Shown piece after piece: positions 35,554 to 48,802 of a stretch of 64,000 nucleotides of DNA (position 1 is the first letter of the stretch; every line of letters starts with the position of its first letter). Where the stretch lies: NCBI GenBank assembly GCA_013368315.1, contig JAACJM010000131.1, forward strand, positions 1-64,000, written 5' to 3'. The position numbers were made by a program, and so were the translations under genes. Below the pieces are notes generated by a model. The model saw nothing but the letters and a program-made list of their open reading frames with translations. It had not been told where the DNA came from and ran no database searches. This DNA is from Tetrapyrgos nigripes (Eukaryota; Basidiomycota; Agaricomycetes; Agaricales; Campanellaceae).

Positions 35554-37538
35554 ATGTCCACTGTCGAGCGGCCTCTGGCCATGGCTGAGGAAAGTGTCCA
35601 AGAGGTTTCCCCATCACTAGATCAGGAAGGCACGAGGCAGACAGCGATTATGGGCGCGACTGAAAAACAAGCTCGAGAGACCGTTCGAAATGCTCAGGCG
35701 AGCGCGGAAGGCCCTCCAAATGGCGGTTATGGCTGGATCTGTGTTTTATGTTCATTTGTCATCCATTTCTTTGCTTTGGGTATCGAGTCTTCATGGGGCG
35801 TGTATCAAAATTTCTACTTCACGTCTCCCAATGAAGGGGTAGGGAATGCCTCAAATGCGGATCTTGCATGGATTGGGTCCATTCAGGCTACTGGTCAACC
35901 ATTGGTTGCATAGTGCGTTCTTTTCCCTCCTTGTATGGTTGATGGTTCTGATAAATGTTTAAAGTCTTGCTGCAATCATGGCTCGGAAGGTGGGATTCCG
36001 CTGGACAGGTTTTTTCGGGGCTATAGTGATGGCTGCGAGTTTGATTGCTGCCTCATTCTCGTGCGTACCTGATCCTAGTGCGTTGATGGAGGTAGAGCTG
36101 ACCATTTGGCTCGGAAAATCGGTTGAATAGGACAAAAGTATGGCATCTCTATCTTACTCAAGGTGGGCTACGACCTCCGACTTCCGAGAAGATGTATTGA
36201 GAAATCTTTTCCAGGTGTCTTGTACGGAGCCGGATGCGGTTTTGCATACATTCCAGCTATCGCAGTTCCGCCCCAGTGGGTCAGTGAAAGTTGTACCTAT
36301 TCTCATGACATTCGTACTGAGGGGTGCATAGTTTACGGCCCGCAGAGGCCTTGCTATGGGCATCGGTTCTAGTGGCTATGGTTAGTTCATCCATGCTGCG
36401 TACCTTGCAAAAATTCAATGCCTTTTGTACAGGTGTCGGTGGATTGGTGCTCAGCCCTGTCACTGAGAAACTCATCGCTACTGTTGGCTTTAGGTGGGCA
36501 CTGCGAATCACTGGGTTTTTGGTGTTAGGAGGTGTGCAAAGCGCATTTTTCGCACTAAGAGATCGGACTAACGGTCGGTGCAGTGCTAGCAGTGGCAGAC
36601 TACTTCATGAAACCTCGTGTCCAGTCTGAGGCAACGAGATTCAACCCGAAACTCATGAAGAGCTGGTTATTCGTTAGTTTATGCGTGATTGGGTTCGTCA
36701 GTGCCTTTGGGTTTTATATCCCAATTTTCTACATTCCAAGTAAGACTTTTTTCATATTCTCTGGATTAATAGGGTTCTGAAGGTAGTCCGCCTGTAGCCT
36801 ACATCCAGAACGCACTTGGACGCACTGCACAAGATGGTGCAACGGCTGCTGCGCTTATAGCTGGATTTTCAGCTCTAGGGAGAATAGTCTGTGATTTTTC
36901 CTTCTGTGTGCTGATTTGCACTCAGACCTATTCCAGGTTATGGGTCATGTTGGCGACCGTATAGGTCCTGCATACACCCTTATTATCTGCCAGACGATCA
37001 GTGCCATTTTCCAAATGTTATTTTGGCCGTTCGTGCGCAACTACTCCGGCGGTTTAGCCTTTTCATCCCTGTTTGGGTTTACCTCTGGAGGCTTCGTTAC
37101 TCTCTATCCCACTCGTGAGTATCACTCACTTACTCGACCCCCTTTCACTAACCTTTTGTCCAGTGGCAGCTTACATCTATGGGTCCGAACGTCTGGCTAC
37201 TGTCGCCGGAGCCATGTTCTCAAGTTTTATTGTGAGTCCCGGGTATTTCTTTGCATTCTTTTCATAGCTTCACCAGCCTTCCCATTTAGCCCGGTACACT
37301 GGTCGGTCCTCCAATCGCAGGTGCCATTCTCGACAAACACACAGCGGCGGATGGCAAGATTGATTTCTTGGCGGTGCAGATATACGGTGGAAGCTGGATG
37401 TTGGCCTCAGCAGCTGTTGCCGTTGTCTGTAGGATTTTGCATGTCAGATGGTTGAAGGAAGAAGAAGGAAGTCTGAGTTCGCAGGATGAAGAAAAAGATG
37501 ATGCTGGCACCGTTGCAGTCCAGACATTAGAGAAATGA
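35554..37538 (+). CDS. MFS monocarboxylate-transporter-like permease
   Basis: Start ATG at 35554, then a soluble N-tail of about 65 residues and the family signature PPNGGYGWICVLCSFVIHFF at the first helix, typical of fungal MCT-type (SLC16-like) transporters. Further helices appear in order across introns: ADLAWIGSIQATGQPLVA, MARKVGFRWTGFFGAIVMAA, YGAGCGFAYIPAIAVPPQW, a RRGLAMGIGSSGYG segment, VGGLVLSPVTEKLI, then the second half with SWLFVSLCVIGFVSAFGFYI, AYIQNALGRTAQDGATAAAL, VGDRIGPAYTLIICQTISAI, FGFTSGGFVTLYPT, AAYIYGSERLATVAGAMFSS, PGTLVGPPIAGAILDKHT and GGSWMLASAAVAVVCRIL. Stop at 37536-37538 after an acidic tail. Expected in the plasma membrane carrying a small organic acid with protons; the substrate is unknown. 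About seven introns. Confidence 0.9.
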
Positions 37539-38392
37539 GTTTACTGGAAGTGAGCCGCCTCTTTAGATTTTGACGAAGTACTACCATCCGGATAATGTTT
37601 GTACTGATACTTACATTGACGAACAAATTTTATTTGCACACGGCTATTTGAAAATGATACACACTTTGACTGCACAACCTTGAGGCTTGAGTTTGAGGTT
37701 TTGACTCCGCTCCATCCCTCTTTTGAGCCAAACTGTACGCGTATGCTTTGAGCTCCATCCTATCTGGCTGTCTGGAGGTGAACTAGTCGTGCTGAAGGTG
37801 CATACGTTGGCCTTCCTTCACATTGGTAGTTTACTGACAATACTCCTCCAGACTTCTACGTTTCCAAACACCAATTTTTGAAGCTTGACTCCGAAATCTC
37901 GTCTCTGGGTCGTTTCGTCAACCTCGTTGAAACCTTCTTACGCGTGCCTCAGCCGTACCTGTCATCTCAAAAAGTGGATTTTGAAGGCTGATGGTTATGC
38001 TGCCAGTACTATAGTGGACAGGTATGCTCCAGTTTTGATCAAGATTCATCGTTGACCTTTGCCTTCCTGCCATCTTCCGCAATCGCTCTTTGGACCGTCA
38101 AGCATACTCATGTACAGGCCACCGGGGAACTTGCGAGGACACCAATGCATGCAGACATTTCCAGCCCGGGTAATACACTCCTCCTCCTCCTCCTCCTCCA
38201 GGAATCCTATCTATCAAAGCAAATCCGTTCGCCTCTCGTACATTTTGTACAAGATACAAATTCTGCACCTTGGGTTGGATATGATTTCTTGTGGGGCACC
38301 GAGACGCAATAGTAACAACTCTGGAAGAAGATAGTTAAGAACAACCAATTGGAACAGAGGTCAGTGGTCGAAGGTTCACACTGGGCAAGCTA
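37539..38392. other. intergenic spacer with a CTC microsatellite
   Basis: No supported gene. A run of about eight CTC units lies near 38179-38201. Confidence 0.5.
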
Positions 38393-38728
38393 ATGGACGC
38401 CAGTCAGAGGGAAATAATTTCGTTTCTCGCTCAGCCTTATTCCTAGTATGTGTCCAGTTTGTGCCAATGGACTCCTGCTGACTGCAACTTCAATGCTTAC
38501 AGTAATGACGTTGTACCCATTCCGTCGCCATCTGACTCGCTTTCTCAAGATGTCTATATCGCGTCCTTCCTACCTTCTGCCAGATTCTTCGAGCTCCGCA
38601 GTGACGTCGTCGCTTCTGCGAAACTCTATGCACACTACGTCTTCCACGGGACCGACTTGTCTGCTGACTGCCATGGTCAGTCAATTGGTGGAAAGCCGAA
38701 ATGGGTATCCGGACCTGATTCTGTATAA
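38393..38728 (+). CDS. small two-exon hypothetical protein, 92 aa
   Basis: ATG at 38393 opens MDASQREIISFLAQPYS; a good intron at 38446-38502 (57 nt, GTATGT, CTGAC branch, TACAG) completes a Tyr codon, and the protein goes on YNDVVPIPSPSDSLSQDVYI, then FLPSARFFELRSDVVASAKL, and stops at 38726-38728. The joined length is 279 nt, exactly 93 codons. The first line of support is the strong splice signals plus frame closure; a longer overlapping ORF in another frame (from about 38448) has no such logic. No family is recognised. The gene could extend further if another intron follows the glycine-rich end. Confidence 0.45.
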
Positions 38729-39240
38729 ACCGGGTAAAATCTGTGGTGCAATATGCACCATCGTGGACTTGAGAACCTCGTGCAAGAAAACTTCATTTTT
38801 TTACATGCTTCTATGCGCTCTTAGGTCCTTAAAACCTTGGTTCATAATGTACTTAGAAGAGGCGCATTCTTCCATGCTCACCGTGGAATCGTTGTTTCTA
38901 ATGGATTGCAATTGGCCGAGGCTTGCTTGGTCTTGTCGTCACTTCCTGAGTCCAGTTGCCTCAGTCTGCTGTGTTTTTTCTTGATAGTCGTCCCATACCA
39001 CTCAAGTAAAGTCATAGTTTGCTGGCCTGTGTATGTAGCTGGCCTGTCATTTTGCAATTTGCCTTAAAGAACAACGGTAGAACGAAGATTGAAGATTTTG
39101 CTCAATGGTCTAGGCCGCGCTTCTTATGACGTCTTTGGCCTTCAGATTCTGAATATAAGAGAATCAGGGACTCTTATCAACTACCAGTTCCTTCTGCGCC
39201 TTTGATCTTCAGTCAAGTCGCAGTCCACTCCGAGTCCATC

Positions 39241-42200
39241 ATGACTTCCACTATCGACCCGAAATCAATTGGAAAAGCCCGCCCAAGGCGTCACGTCAGG
39301 ACTCTCACTGGTCTGTTCTGAGCACTCGCCATTTGCTAGTTGAGAAACTGACCGCCTGTATATACTAGGTTATTTACCCGAACTTGATGAGAGCGGTAAG
39401 CCGAAATGGCCTCGAGGAGACGAGAAAGCATGGAAGGAAGCGATGCGAGACGTCGACACAGGTCACTCTACTTCTGGTTTTTGGTGTTGTCGGGTATACT
39501 GACAGCTCATCGATTAGATACACCCTCAATCACTCGTAGCATCGTCTCGCACGTCCAGACATCGTTGGCGCGACAGGCGTACAACCTCGGTAAGCGCCCA
39601 TCGCTTCCATCGGTCTAATTGCTTCGCGTTATCGCGTCCCACGGGCCGCGGCTAGTTTGCCTCTGCCGTTCTTCCATCTTTCTGACTTTCCTTCGCGATC
39701 CAGATGATTTCGGTGCCTACCAAGCCGCAGCTCTTTCTGTTAGGGACAACTTGATTGTGCGTGTTCTCCTTCTTTGCGTCCAAATCACTCATTAATTCTG
39801 CACAGCTCAACTGGAATGAAACCCAACTCGGGTACACGAAGAGAGAGCCCAAAGTAAGGAAGTCTTCCTGTCGGCTTGTGGCTCACACTGATGTTACTGC
39901 CCGCAGCGAGCATACTACCTCTCTGTAAGACTGTCTATATCGTTAACTTGTTTTAAACTACAATCTTTCGTTGCAGCTCGAATTCTTGATGGGAAGGACG
40001 CTCGACAACGCGCTTCTTAACCTTGGCTTGAAGGACCAGTACAAGGATGGTGTCAAACAACTCGGATTCAATATGGAAGACGTTCTGGAACAGGAACGTG
40101 ATGCTGCTCTCGGAAATGGCGGTTTGGGACGTCTTGCTGCGTGTTATCTTGACTCTTCTGCCTCGCAGGTGTGTCTGAGGTTTCTTTTGACGCTTACTCG
40201 CTATACTCAATCAGTGTCCTAGGAATTGCCTGTCTGGGGTTACGGCTTGCGTTATCGTTACGGAATCTTCCAACAAGTGAGCTCTAAATCCATATTGCCA
40301 GACGCTGATGCTGACAATGCATATAGCTCATTTCGCCCGAAGGCAACCAGCTTGAAGCTCCTGACCCTTGGCTGGAGATGCAAAACCCCTGGGAGGCGAG
40401 TCATTTGCCCGTTTTACAGCATGCGCGTCTTGACATCTTCCTTCCTCCACAGCTGCCCCGTCTCGATGTCACATACGAAGTGCGGTTCTACGGAAACGCC
40501 GATCGCCTGCCTGACGACAGCGGTCGAGCTCTTTGGCATGGTGGACAAGAAGTCTTGGCTGTGGCTTATGATGTGATGATTCCAGGATGTTACACGAGGA
40601 ACACGAACAACCTCAGACTTTGGGAGAGCAAGCCGAAGAGAGGGTTTGATCTGAACTCCTTCAATGGTGGGTTATGCTACTGTTGATAAGGTTGCGGTAC
40701 TGACTGTATGTTTAGCTGGTGATTATGAACGTGCTGTTGAGTCGTCCAACAGTGCGGCAGCAATCACCTCAGTGTTGTACCCCAATGATCACACCACCTG
40801 TGCGTCTCCTCCATCTAATTTGTTGCTCCTTTGATTTACGTGATCTCCACCAGTCGGAAAAGAATTGCGTCTGAAGCAGCAATAGTGCGTGTCCGAGCTT
40901 TTCACAAATTTGTATTATGCTTACCGTCCATTCCTTCCTCAGCTTCTGGACAGCTGCCAGCCTTCAAGATATTCTTCGTCGTTTCAAGAACATGGACAAG
41001 CCTATCACTGATTTCCCTGAATGTTCGTGGTTTGTTGCGTAACTAAAATTCTTCTCGTTCTTACCTAAGTCTTTCTATGAAAGACGTCTCCATACAGCTG
41101 AATGACACTCACCCAACGCTCGCCATTCCCGAGTTGATGCGTATTCTTATCGACGAAGAAGAACTATCATGGAACACTGCATGGCACATCGTCACCAACA
41201 CCTTCTTCTACACCAACCACACTGTGTTACCGGTGAGTAACTTTTTTGCTCTGATTATATGCGCGAAACGACCGAGACCTGATCGGCATTATAGGAAGCG
41301 TTGGAGAAGTGGCCTGTGCCCTTAATGGAGCACTTGTTACCTAGGCATATGCAAATCATCTATGACATTGTGAGTCCTTCTGTCCAGGTATATCGCCAGA
41401 CTGTTAATGTATGCTGATTGCGTGCTGTGATCCAGAACTTGTTTTTCTTGCAAGGTAAATTGTTTCCCTGGGCTTTAGGATTTTGTTCGGAGACTCACTA
41501 CTTGTCGGTCCTGCAGCGGTCGAAAGGAAGTATCCTGGTGATAGAGATAGATTGGGTAGAATGTCTCTCATCGAAGAAGGATTCCCCAAACATGTTAGAA
41601 TGGCCTACTTGGCTTGCATCGGTGGGTTGTGTGCTTCTATAGATATAATCATACGCTGAACCACCTCTCTTACTTCAGGTAGCCGCAAGGTCAATGGTGT
41701 CGCTGAACTGCACAGTGAGCTTGTTAGGACGACAATTCTGAAGGACTTTGTAGAGTTTGAGGGTATCAGTAAGTTTGGTAACGTCACCAACGGCAGTACG
41801 TCTGGTCTTTGCGATTAGTGCAAGCTACTTCACTGATTGCCGCTCTGTTTCGTTCAGTCACTCCTCGTCGATGGCTAGACCAGTGTAATCCTGAACTTAG
41901 TGCTTTGATCTCGAAGACTTTGAAGTTGGAAAAGAGCGTTTGGTTAAAAGACCTCTACAAACTCAAAGATCTTTTGCCTTTTGCCGAGGACCCTCACTTC
42001 CGCAAGGAGTGGGCCGCGATTAAGCAACGTAACAAGGAGAGGCTTGCGCAGCATGTCAAGACCTTTTTGGGGCTTGAAGTGAACACCAAGGCGATGTTCG
42101 ATGTTCAGATTAAGGTGTGTATTGGAGTTGATTGGCAAGGAGCATCACAACTGACATCTATCTTCTCAGCGTTTGCACGAGTACAAGGTGAGACTTTTCA

Positions 42201-43592
42201 AAGCAAAGTAAGGTGTGCTTGTGTATTGAAAACGCATCCAGCGTCAAAACTTGAACATCTTTGGAGTGATTCATGTACGTTATGTTTTTATCGATGTAGA
42301 TGAACGATTTACTGACACGCTCTATAGAGATATCTCGCCATCAAGAAGATGACCCCAGAAGAGCGTAAGAAGCTTAACCCTCGTGTCGTCTTCTTCGCTG
42401 GAAAGGCTGCTCCTGCATGTGAGTACTGTTCTTTTCCGAAGTGATAGAATGCCGACTGAACTTCTTTATGAACAGATTACATTGCTAAATTGGTTAGTCT
42501 ACGTTTCGAGGTCCGAATGCATGACTGACAATGAACCAGACTATTCGTTTGATCGTCAACGTTGCGCGGGTCATCAATGCGGATCCTGACACCAAGGACT
42601 ACTTGTCTCTCTACTTCCTCCCGGACTATTCTGTGTCAGTGGCCGAAATTTTGATCCCTGCTTCCGATATCAGTCAACATATTTCGACTGCTGGTACCGA
42701 AGCCTCTGGAACTTCCAACATGAAGTTTTGTCTTAACGGCGGCCTGCTTGTTGGGTGATTTACATTCTGCTTCTATCGGGTATTTCTTTGTCTGAAGGGT
42801 TTTGCAGGACAGTTGATGGTGCTAACATTGAAATTGCGGAAGAGGTGAGGTTCAACGTCACTGCACGTTTGAGGGCATGTTATTGACGTCAAGTTTCTAT
42901 AGGTTGGAGAGAATAACGTCTGTAAGTTGGCAAGTTGCACTATGTCTTCTCCCTGTAAGCTGAAGTTGCTTTCTTAGTCTTCTTTGGTCATCTCGCTCCG
43001 TGCGTATTTTCTCTTTTATGCCCTGGTTCCTTATTCTGATAACTGTTGTCCAGTGCGGTCGAAGAATTGCGTTATCAACACCTATACCACCCGGTTCCGA
43101 TTGAAGAAAAATGTCCTGCTTTGGCCAATGTATTGAATCAAGTATCTGGTGGATTGTTCGGCGATGGCAGTGTCTATGAACCGTGAGTTATCTCTCTTCC
43201 ACCTTTCTAGAGGGTTCTCATCATGATTGTCTGCAGACTCTTGAGCACGATTAGACAAGGAGACTACTACCTGCTCTCTGACGACTTTGACTCTTGTGCG
43301 TTGTCTCTCGCTGGATGAAATCTGTCTCTGATTGGGCTATACAGACATTGCCGCGCTTGCCATGGTGGACGAAGCATATCTCGACAACACTGAATGGGTG
43401 AAGAAGTCCATTAGAACAACGGCCAACGTCAGTGGAATGTTGACCTTATTTTTCTATATTGTTTCTGACTTGCACCTTCTCTTACAGATGGGCAAGTTTA
43501 GTTCCGACAGAGCTATCAACGAGTATGCTGAAAGTTACTGGAACTTGGAAGCGATCAAAGTTCCTACCACCTCCAACTTCCTAACTGGTTGA
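39241..43592 (+). CDS. GPH1: glycogen phosphorylase
   Basis: Releases glucose-1-phosphate from glycogen in the cytosol (GT35, PLP-dependent). Start ATG at 39241 ([19 protein letters not shown]), stop at 43590-43592. Landmarks through about 20 introns: [161 protein letters not shown], and the PLP-lysine segment [20 protein letters not shown] followed by [10 protein letters not shown]. The gene looks intact. Three consecutive tiny exons of 37, 19 and 22 nt lie at 42808-42844, 42903-42921 and 42978-42999. A TATAAG-like box at about 39154 lies about 85 bp upstream of the start. Regulation by N-terminal phosphorylation (as in yeast) is possible but not shown here. Confidence 0.97.
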
Positions 43593-44096
43593 TGAAACGA
43601 TCTTTGTGTGGATTTCAACTCGCTCTCGGACGTAAGTATGTACCTCTAGTGTAAAATGTGTAATTATTGGTCAAAGCCTTTGTGGATCCTCAAATAAATC
43701 TTGGTTTATACAAATTTAGTTTAGGCCGGGTACAGTGCTGCAATGGATCTGTGGACGGGTATCAGGACTGCATATTTTCATACGTCTCATGTCCTCGATC
43801 TGCGACATCTACTACGTAGTCTGAACCAAACAAGAACGCAGACCTTCCTGAGAGCTTCCGCACTCGTAAAACCCTTTCAAGCCACCTTTCAAACCTGAAG
43901 AGCATAAGTTTCATATTTCTGTCTGCATTTTCAGCCTATCGCAGATCTGTTACAGGTAGGAAGAAGATCTAGGAAACAGTTTTTTTTCTCGTATTTCGGA
44001 AGCAGATTCGCTGACTACACTTCCTCGATCAAAACAGTCAGAGCTGCACATCGCTCAGACGTGAAAGGATACGCGACGCGTAATGCATGACAGGTG
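43593..44096. other. intergenic spacer
   Basis: 3' flank of glycogen phosphorylase and 5' flank of the next gene. Nothing specific is recognised apart from a short T run near 43980. Confidence 0.5.
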
Positions 44097-45361
44097 ATGC
44101 TTTCTGAACTGCATAAAAACCGGCTTTCGAAAAAGCATCGCCCAAATTCCAATCATCCCTGCGACATGTGTGCCAAACGCATTTCCACTAGTTCCCTTGA
44201 AAGCTCTCTCGGAAAACTTTGTGATTCTGCATTTCTTCCAGAGCTCCAGCCTAAGCTCTCATTGATCCTTCCAGAGACCGAATCATCAGCTCCCGTTCCT
44301 CCTCCTTCACCCTTCCCTATTACTCCTTCTTCTCCTTCACCTGCGAACAGGTCAAGATCGGGGACAATTCGCAAAATATCAGTGTCCTTGAAGATCATTG
44401 CTGCCCTTTCAAAAGCACCAAGGCCGACGCTGTCTCACCCAGCCCAACAAGGAGCATATTCAGCAAATTCCTAACTCCGCCTTCTACTCCTACCCTCCAC
44501 CATACGAGCAAAGACTCCAGCGCGTCCTCTCAGAGTGACTCGTCGACGCTGGCTTCACCCAAAGAGGTCAAGCCGCGAAAGTCGTTTTCCATGTTCTCCA
44601 AGTCCAAACCTACGCACAAGTCAATTCAATTCCCAAGCTACAAGAAGGAAGAAAGGAATCACGAGGAGCCGGAGACGACTGTCCAGAAGATACATGAGTT
44701 GTTGGTGAAGGAGGGGATTGCCACGAAGCACGAGCGATTGCGTGTCTCTTCTCTTGGAACTCTGCTCCTCCCTGCCTCTGAAGCGAACGCACTGAAGGAA
44801 GCGAGGACGGCGCGTCAGTGTGCCAGGACCCTGACTATGGATTTCACGGCCGGGATGCCTTCTCACCCCATGCCATCGAGACCTACGCCTTGGAGCCAAG
44901 AGAGGAGAAGATACAGAAAGTCTCTTTCTTCATCTCCCACGACTCCTCCTCCCTCTATACCCCTCCCACCCACTCCTGTTCCTCGGGTGCGACAGATTTC
45001 TGGCCCACGAGAACCTCGTGGGCTGTCACCGTATTTCGGACGCAGCCCACACAGTCCTTCTCCTCTTCGTTCGACGGCAGACTATGATGGAGAATATGAT
45101 CCTTATCCCCGGTCAGCACCTGCGCATATGCTCTCTTTCCCGGTCTCTAGTTATGCAGGTTCGGGTGCATCTTCGTCTTCGACACGGACGTTCGCAGAGC
45201 ATAATGCAGCAGCAGACGTATCATCCGTACCATTCCCTCGTGCATCTCTCGATACCTCTGATCTCGCGTCGATGAGCATGTCTTCTGCACCTGCGCGTTC
45301 GTCGGGCTACGAGCCGGAGGTTGACGAGGAACTTGAACCGCGTAGTTTCTTTGAGGACTGA
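44097..45361 (+). CDS. Ser/Pro-rich hypothetical protein, 399 aa
   Basis: ATG at 44097 (MLSELHKNRLSKKHRPNSNH). A proposed intron at 44351-44415 (65 nt, GTCAAG...AAAAG) joins two frames exactly: 254 + 946 nt = 1200 nt, 400 codons including the stop at 45359-45361. The donor GTCAAG is weak, so the join is tentative. The protein has a basic start with a CDMC pair, Ser/Pro-rich tracts (PVPPPSPFPITPSSPSPA), then a basic SKSKPTHKS segment and a predicted helix (TTVQKIHELLVKEGIATKHE, LPASEANALKEARTARQ) of about 60 residues, then a long disordered Pro/Ser/Arg tail ending acidic (DEELEPRSFFED). The helical core plus disordered tails suggest a regulatory or scaffold protein. No known family is recognised. 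Confidence 0.65.
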
Positions 45362-46871
45362 GGAAGAAGCGAGTGGTCTGGTCGATATGTTCGTGCACTA
45401 ATTAGCGTTTAGTATAATTGACTCTTGGACATCTTCATACTACACATACCTACATTTTTCTGTTTTTACTGGTCTGAGTCCCCTGTGGACTTTTGTGTCT
45501 TTCATAATTAGTGTAGCATGTTTTCCTGACTATCCTTGTATCGTTAGTTAGCTGTATAGTTTGATGATAATGTGCTCCGTATACTTACCTATTCGCATAA
45601 TACAGATTTAATCATCAGCATGAGAATTAACGAGACTTGAGCTTGAAGTGTACTGAGAGTCAGGTTTTGGTCAGGTCATTAGTCTGCGAAAGTCAAGAAC
45701 AAAGCTTGTAACATGGTGGCTGTGCAGTTTTGGACCGTTTGGAAACTCTGACTGGTCAGGCCACGCCCACGTACTCGTCTCTGGTCCATCTAATGGTCTT
45801 TGACCCTTCGCAATAGCCTGGAAAGTGTTCAAACCTATTCAGATAGATTCCCAATCAGCCTTCTTCACGGAGGTTACTCGACAAGAGCCCATCCACTTTC
45901 TACCTGGTCTCTTCTGTGTCTCGGCTCCTGAAAATGGGCTAGCATTAGCGCTATGTCGAGTGCAATTCTGGTTTAACTATCTACTCGCGTATCGTAGGTT
46001 TAATGGAGGTTTGCACCCATGTGCAAATCATCAATGCATCAAGAACTGCTTCAACGTCTAATCTCATTTAATGATCAATCCCCTTCCCGACTTCTCCTTG
46101 CACACCCGACTCACCTACAGAGTTGACCAACCGCACTCGCGTCTGCTTCATGTTGCTTGCTATTTATCCTGAAACAGTGCTGACAGCGACCGAATGCGAA
46201 TTCTCCTCGTTGCTATCCCGCTCTTCTGCTGATACGGTCACTCTCGCCGTGAAAGCCTCTTCGGTCTCACGACTGTGGTTGTCGCCACTAATCGCCATTC
46301 CAATGGATTTCGTATCATGTATGCTTTTCATTGCATTCGTGTTTCATCGCAGTATGGATCGTTCTTCGTTACCAGCCATTTCGAGACTGTTCAGTTTTTT
46401 CGCTTTTTTTCTCTTCAGAGGAAAAGGCGTGCAATTGGGAAATAAGGATCCACGAAACTGGACATGTTTCTCGCTTCACTTGAAAGCTCGGGGCCAGCCT
46501 CCGGGAGGAGGACGAGGACGATTGTTTTGAGTAGGATTTTGAGATCGGTGCCAAGTCGGACGTATAATTGATAAAAATGATGTCTTGCAATTTCGCTTCA
46601 TTTTCTTCAGAAGCCTGGAATTTTGCCTCGACCTGACTGTAAGCAGAGCAAGGAAATAGAAAGTCCTTTGCTCCTCATCTTCCTCTTAAATAAAAGCACC
46701 AATGGAGATTTCCATCGTGAGCAAAGACCTCAAACAAGTCGAGTTATTTAGCTGTAACCCGATCTAAAATTAAACCGCGGATGGATATCTACCGTGATCG
46801 GCTACTGGCAATTCCACACGGTTCCTCCTTATATCCTTACCATTTCCTTCCTCCAACTGAAAATCCAAGAT
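45362..46871. other. intergenic spacer
   Basis: About 1.5 kb without a supported gene. An open frame at about 46123-46530 lacks strong splice or start support and was not called. TA-rich sequence and the promoter of the next gene occupy the right end. Confidence 0.45.
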
Positions 46872-48389
46872 ATGTCTCGTTTGCTCACCCTCGCCTCTCT
46901 TTTATTCTTGTCTTCGTCAGCTGCCGTCGCTAGCAGCTCGTGTATTGCGTTTGATTCATCATGGAATCTTCTTGCATTCGGATTTGGCGGGAAGGACTAC
47001 AATGCTGGCACGATGGACTCGTGGTCTTCCGGTGTGTATACCCCCTTGTCACTCTTCTGAAGAGATCAAGGTGTCTAATGAGAAGCAATGTGCAGGCACT
47101 CCAACTGACATTACGACCAACGGTCGACCGTGAGTCTCCCTGCGCCCGTTGTTCTACACGATGGGGTTTACTCACCGGATCTCCGTTTACAGCCCTTTCG
47201 ATGGTAAAAACGCCACCTGTTACCTCTCTCAAGTACGTTGTGTCCAGAAGTATTGTCCATTGCGACAGCTACTAAGCCATGCTCCTTTTTCGCTACTAGT
47301 TCTTCAACGCCGTCTACGTCTTGAACGGTGACTCTGCAAACCCCAACAATGTTTACATTTACGATGCTGGTGCCAAGTCGTGGTCTACTCAAGCTACCAC
47401 TCCTGGAAGCTTTGACTTTTCCAACTTTAATGCTATCCTTGACCATGATACCAACGTTTTCTGTACGTCATCGGTTACGTTTCGCTGTTACTTTTTCTAA
47501 ACTCTCGAATAGACGCTTTGTCTAAGGGAGAACTTTTCTTCCTGAGCTTTGATGGCATAACCACCTCTGCCAAGTCGGATGCTATTGCGTGGACTGACGT
47601 CCAGAAGGCACCTTATCCCGATGGTTACCAGCCCGTCATGGCACTCGCTCAGAATCACATTCACTTCCTCAATGTCCCTGATACTCCTGCTGGAAGTGCA
47701 GATATCTTCGTCATTCACTGTGCGTTTCTACTGTTCTGCATTCTAGTCTTTGCTCTAATTTCGCCCACAGTCTCTTTCTTCCAGCCTGATCCCCAGTCCT
47801 ATGGCAACTTCCCTGCTACCCATGGTCAAACCACCTCCATTTTCTTGTCTGAAGCTCAACAGGTGCAACAGGAGTTCGCCTTCATTCCGGATGATGGCTC
47901 CGCAACGTTCATCATCAACGTCGAGGTATGTTTCATACCACTCATGTCCTTTTTTCTCTGACAAACTCCTATTCATAGAACAACAACACCCGAAGTCTTG
48001 CTGGTCCTTCCACCAAGGATGCCGGCGCCACCTACTTTGCCTCCGACTCAGCTATCGTCCAATTCTCCTCATCTGGCGCTCTCTCCTATATTCCTTACAA
48101 GACAGGTGGTGACACCTCTGGTTCTTGGTCACCCATCCAAAAACTTGCCTCCCTTGCTGGAAGTTCTTCGTCTTCTTCCGGTTCTGGAAGTGGTACATCG
48201 ACTGCCAAATCTGGTTCGCAAACTTCTGGCTCTGGCTCTGGCTCTAGCTCGGGATCTGTCTCTGGATCCGGCTCCAACTCGACATCAGACAACAATGGTG
48301 CGATGGGTGTTGCGGAAAGGAGTGTAAGTGTCGTGTTTGGGATGGGAGGAGCTTTGGTTCTTGGCACTATTGCCATTATGCTTTGTTAA
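46872..48389 (+). CDS. probable GPI-anchored cell-surface protein
   Basis: Start ATG at 46872: signal peptide MSRLLTLASLLFLSSSAAVA, then an extracellular domain of about 280 residues assembled over five or six introns (FFNAVYVLNGDSANPNNVYI, YDAGAKSWSTQ, FNAILDHDTNVFYALS, PVMALAQNHIHFLNVPD, GQTTSIFLSEAQQVQQEFAF, GGDTSGSWSPIQKLA). It resembles the beta-propeller-like (kelch or galactose-oxidase-like) surface proteins of mushrooms. A Ser/Gly-rich stalk follows (SGSGSGSSSGSVSGSGSNST), and the C-terminus is hydrophobic (VVFGMGGALVLGTIAIMLC) without a charged tail, as expected for a GPI signal. Stop at 48387-48389. Likely located in the cell wall or outer membrane face; ligand unknown. Confidence 0.82.
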
Positions 48390-48802
48390 GTGGGGATCCG
48401 ACGGACGAGGGGCTGTGGGTTTTGGACTTTTGTGTTTCGTTTTTCATGTGGACATTTACTAAGTACTCGTCCTCGCTGAGGCGCTTGATACACCCCCTTA
48501 TAATTAGTTTACCCCGTAGCTTGACCTTGTTGTCGTGAGATATCCAATCTGGCAAGGACTCGACATGACGAGGTTAAGGCCTCAAGTCTTGTATCAGTAT
48601 ACATACATATTTTGGAGCATGAGAGGAGTCTGGATTTGCCACTGTCACCGCCCGCGTGTGACAACGAGGCGGTGGTTCACTTTAACTTTACAAAGGTCCC
48701 TGAATACCGACTGACAGGCATCAGATGTTTAGCGCCCAAAACCTCTTTATCTCTTTCTTACCAACACTGGACGGCGAGGTCCTTGTCCAGAGATCCTAGA
48801 AA

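Noticed and set aside
38448..38984. 178-codon plus-strand open frame rich in Ser, Cys and Leu
   Set aside because: It begins inside a well-formed intron (38446-38502) and its frame conflicts with the better-supported two-exon model.
46123..46530. Open frame with hydrophobic stretch and Gly/Arg end
   Set aside because: It has no ATG at its left end, no clear splice pattern or family resemblance, and normal spacer composition.
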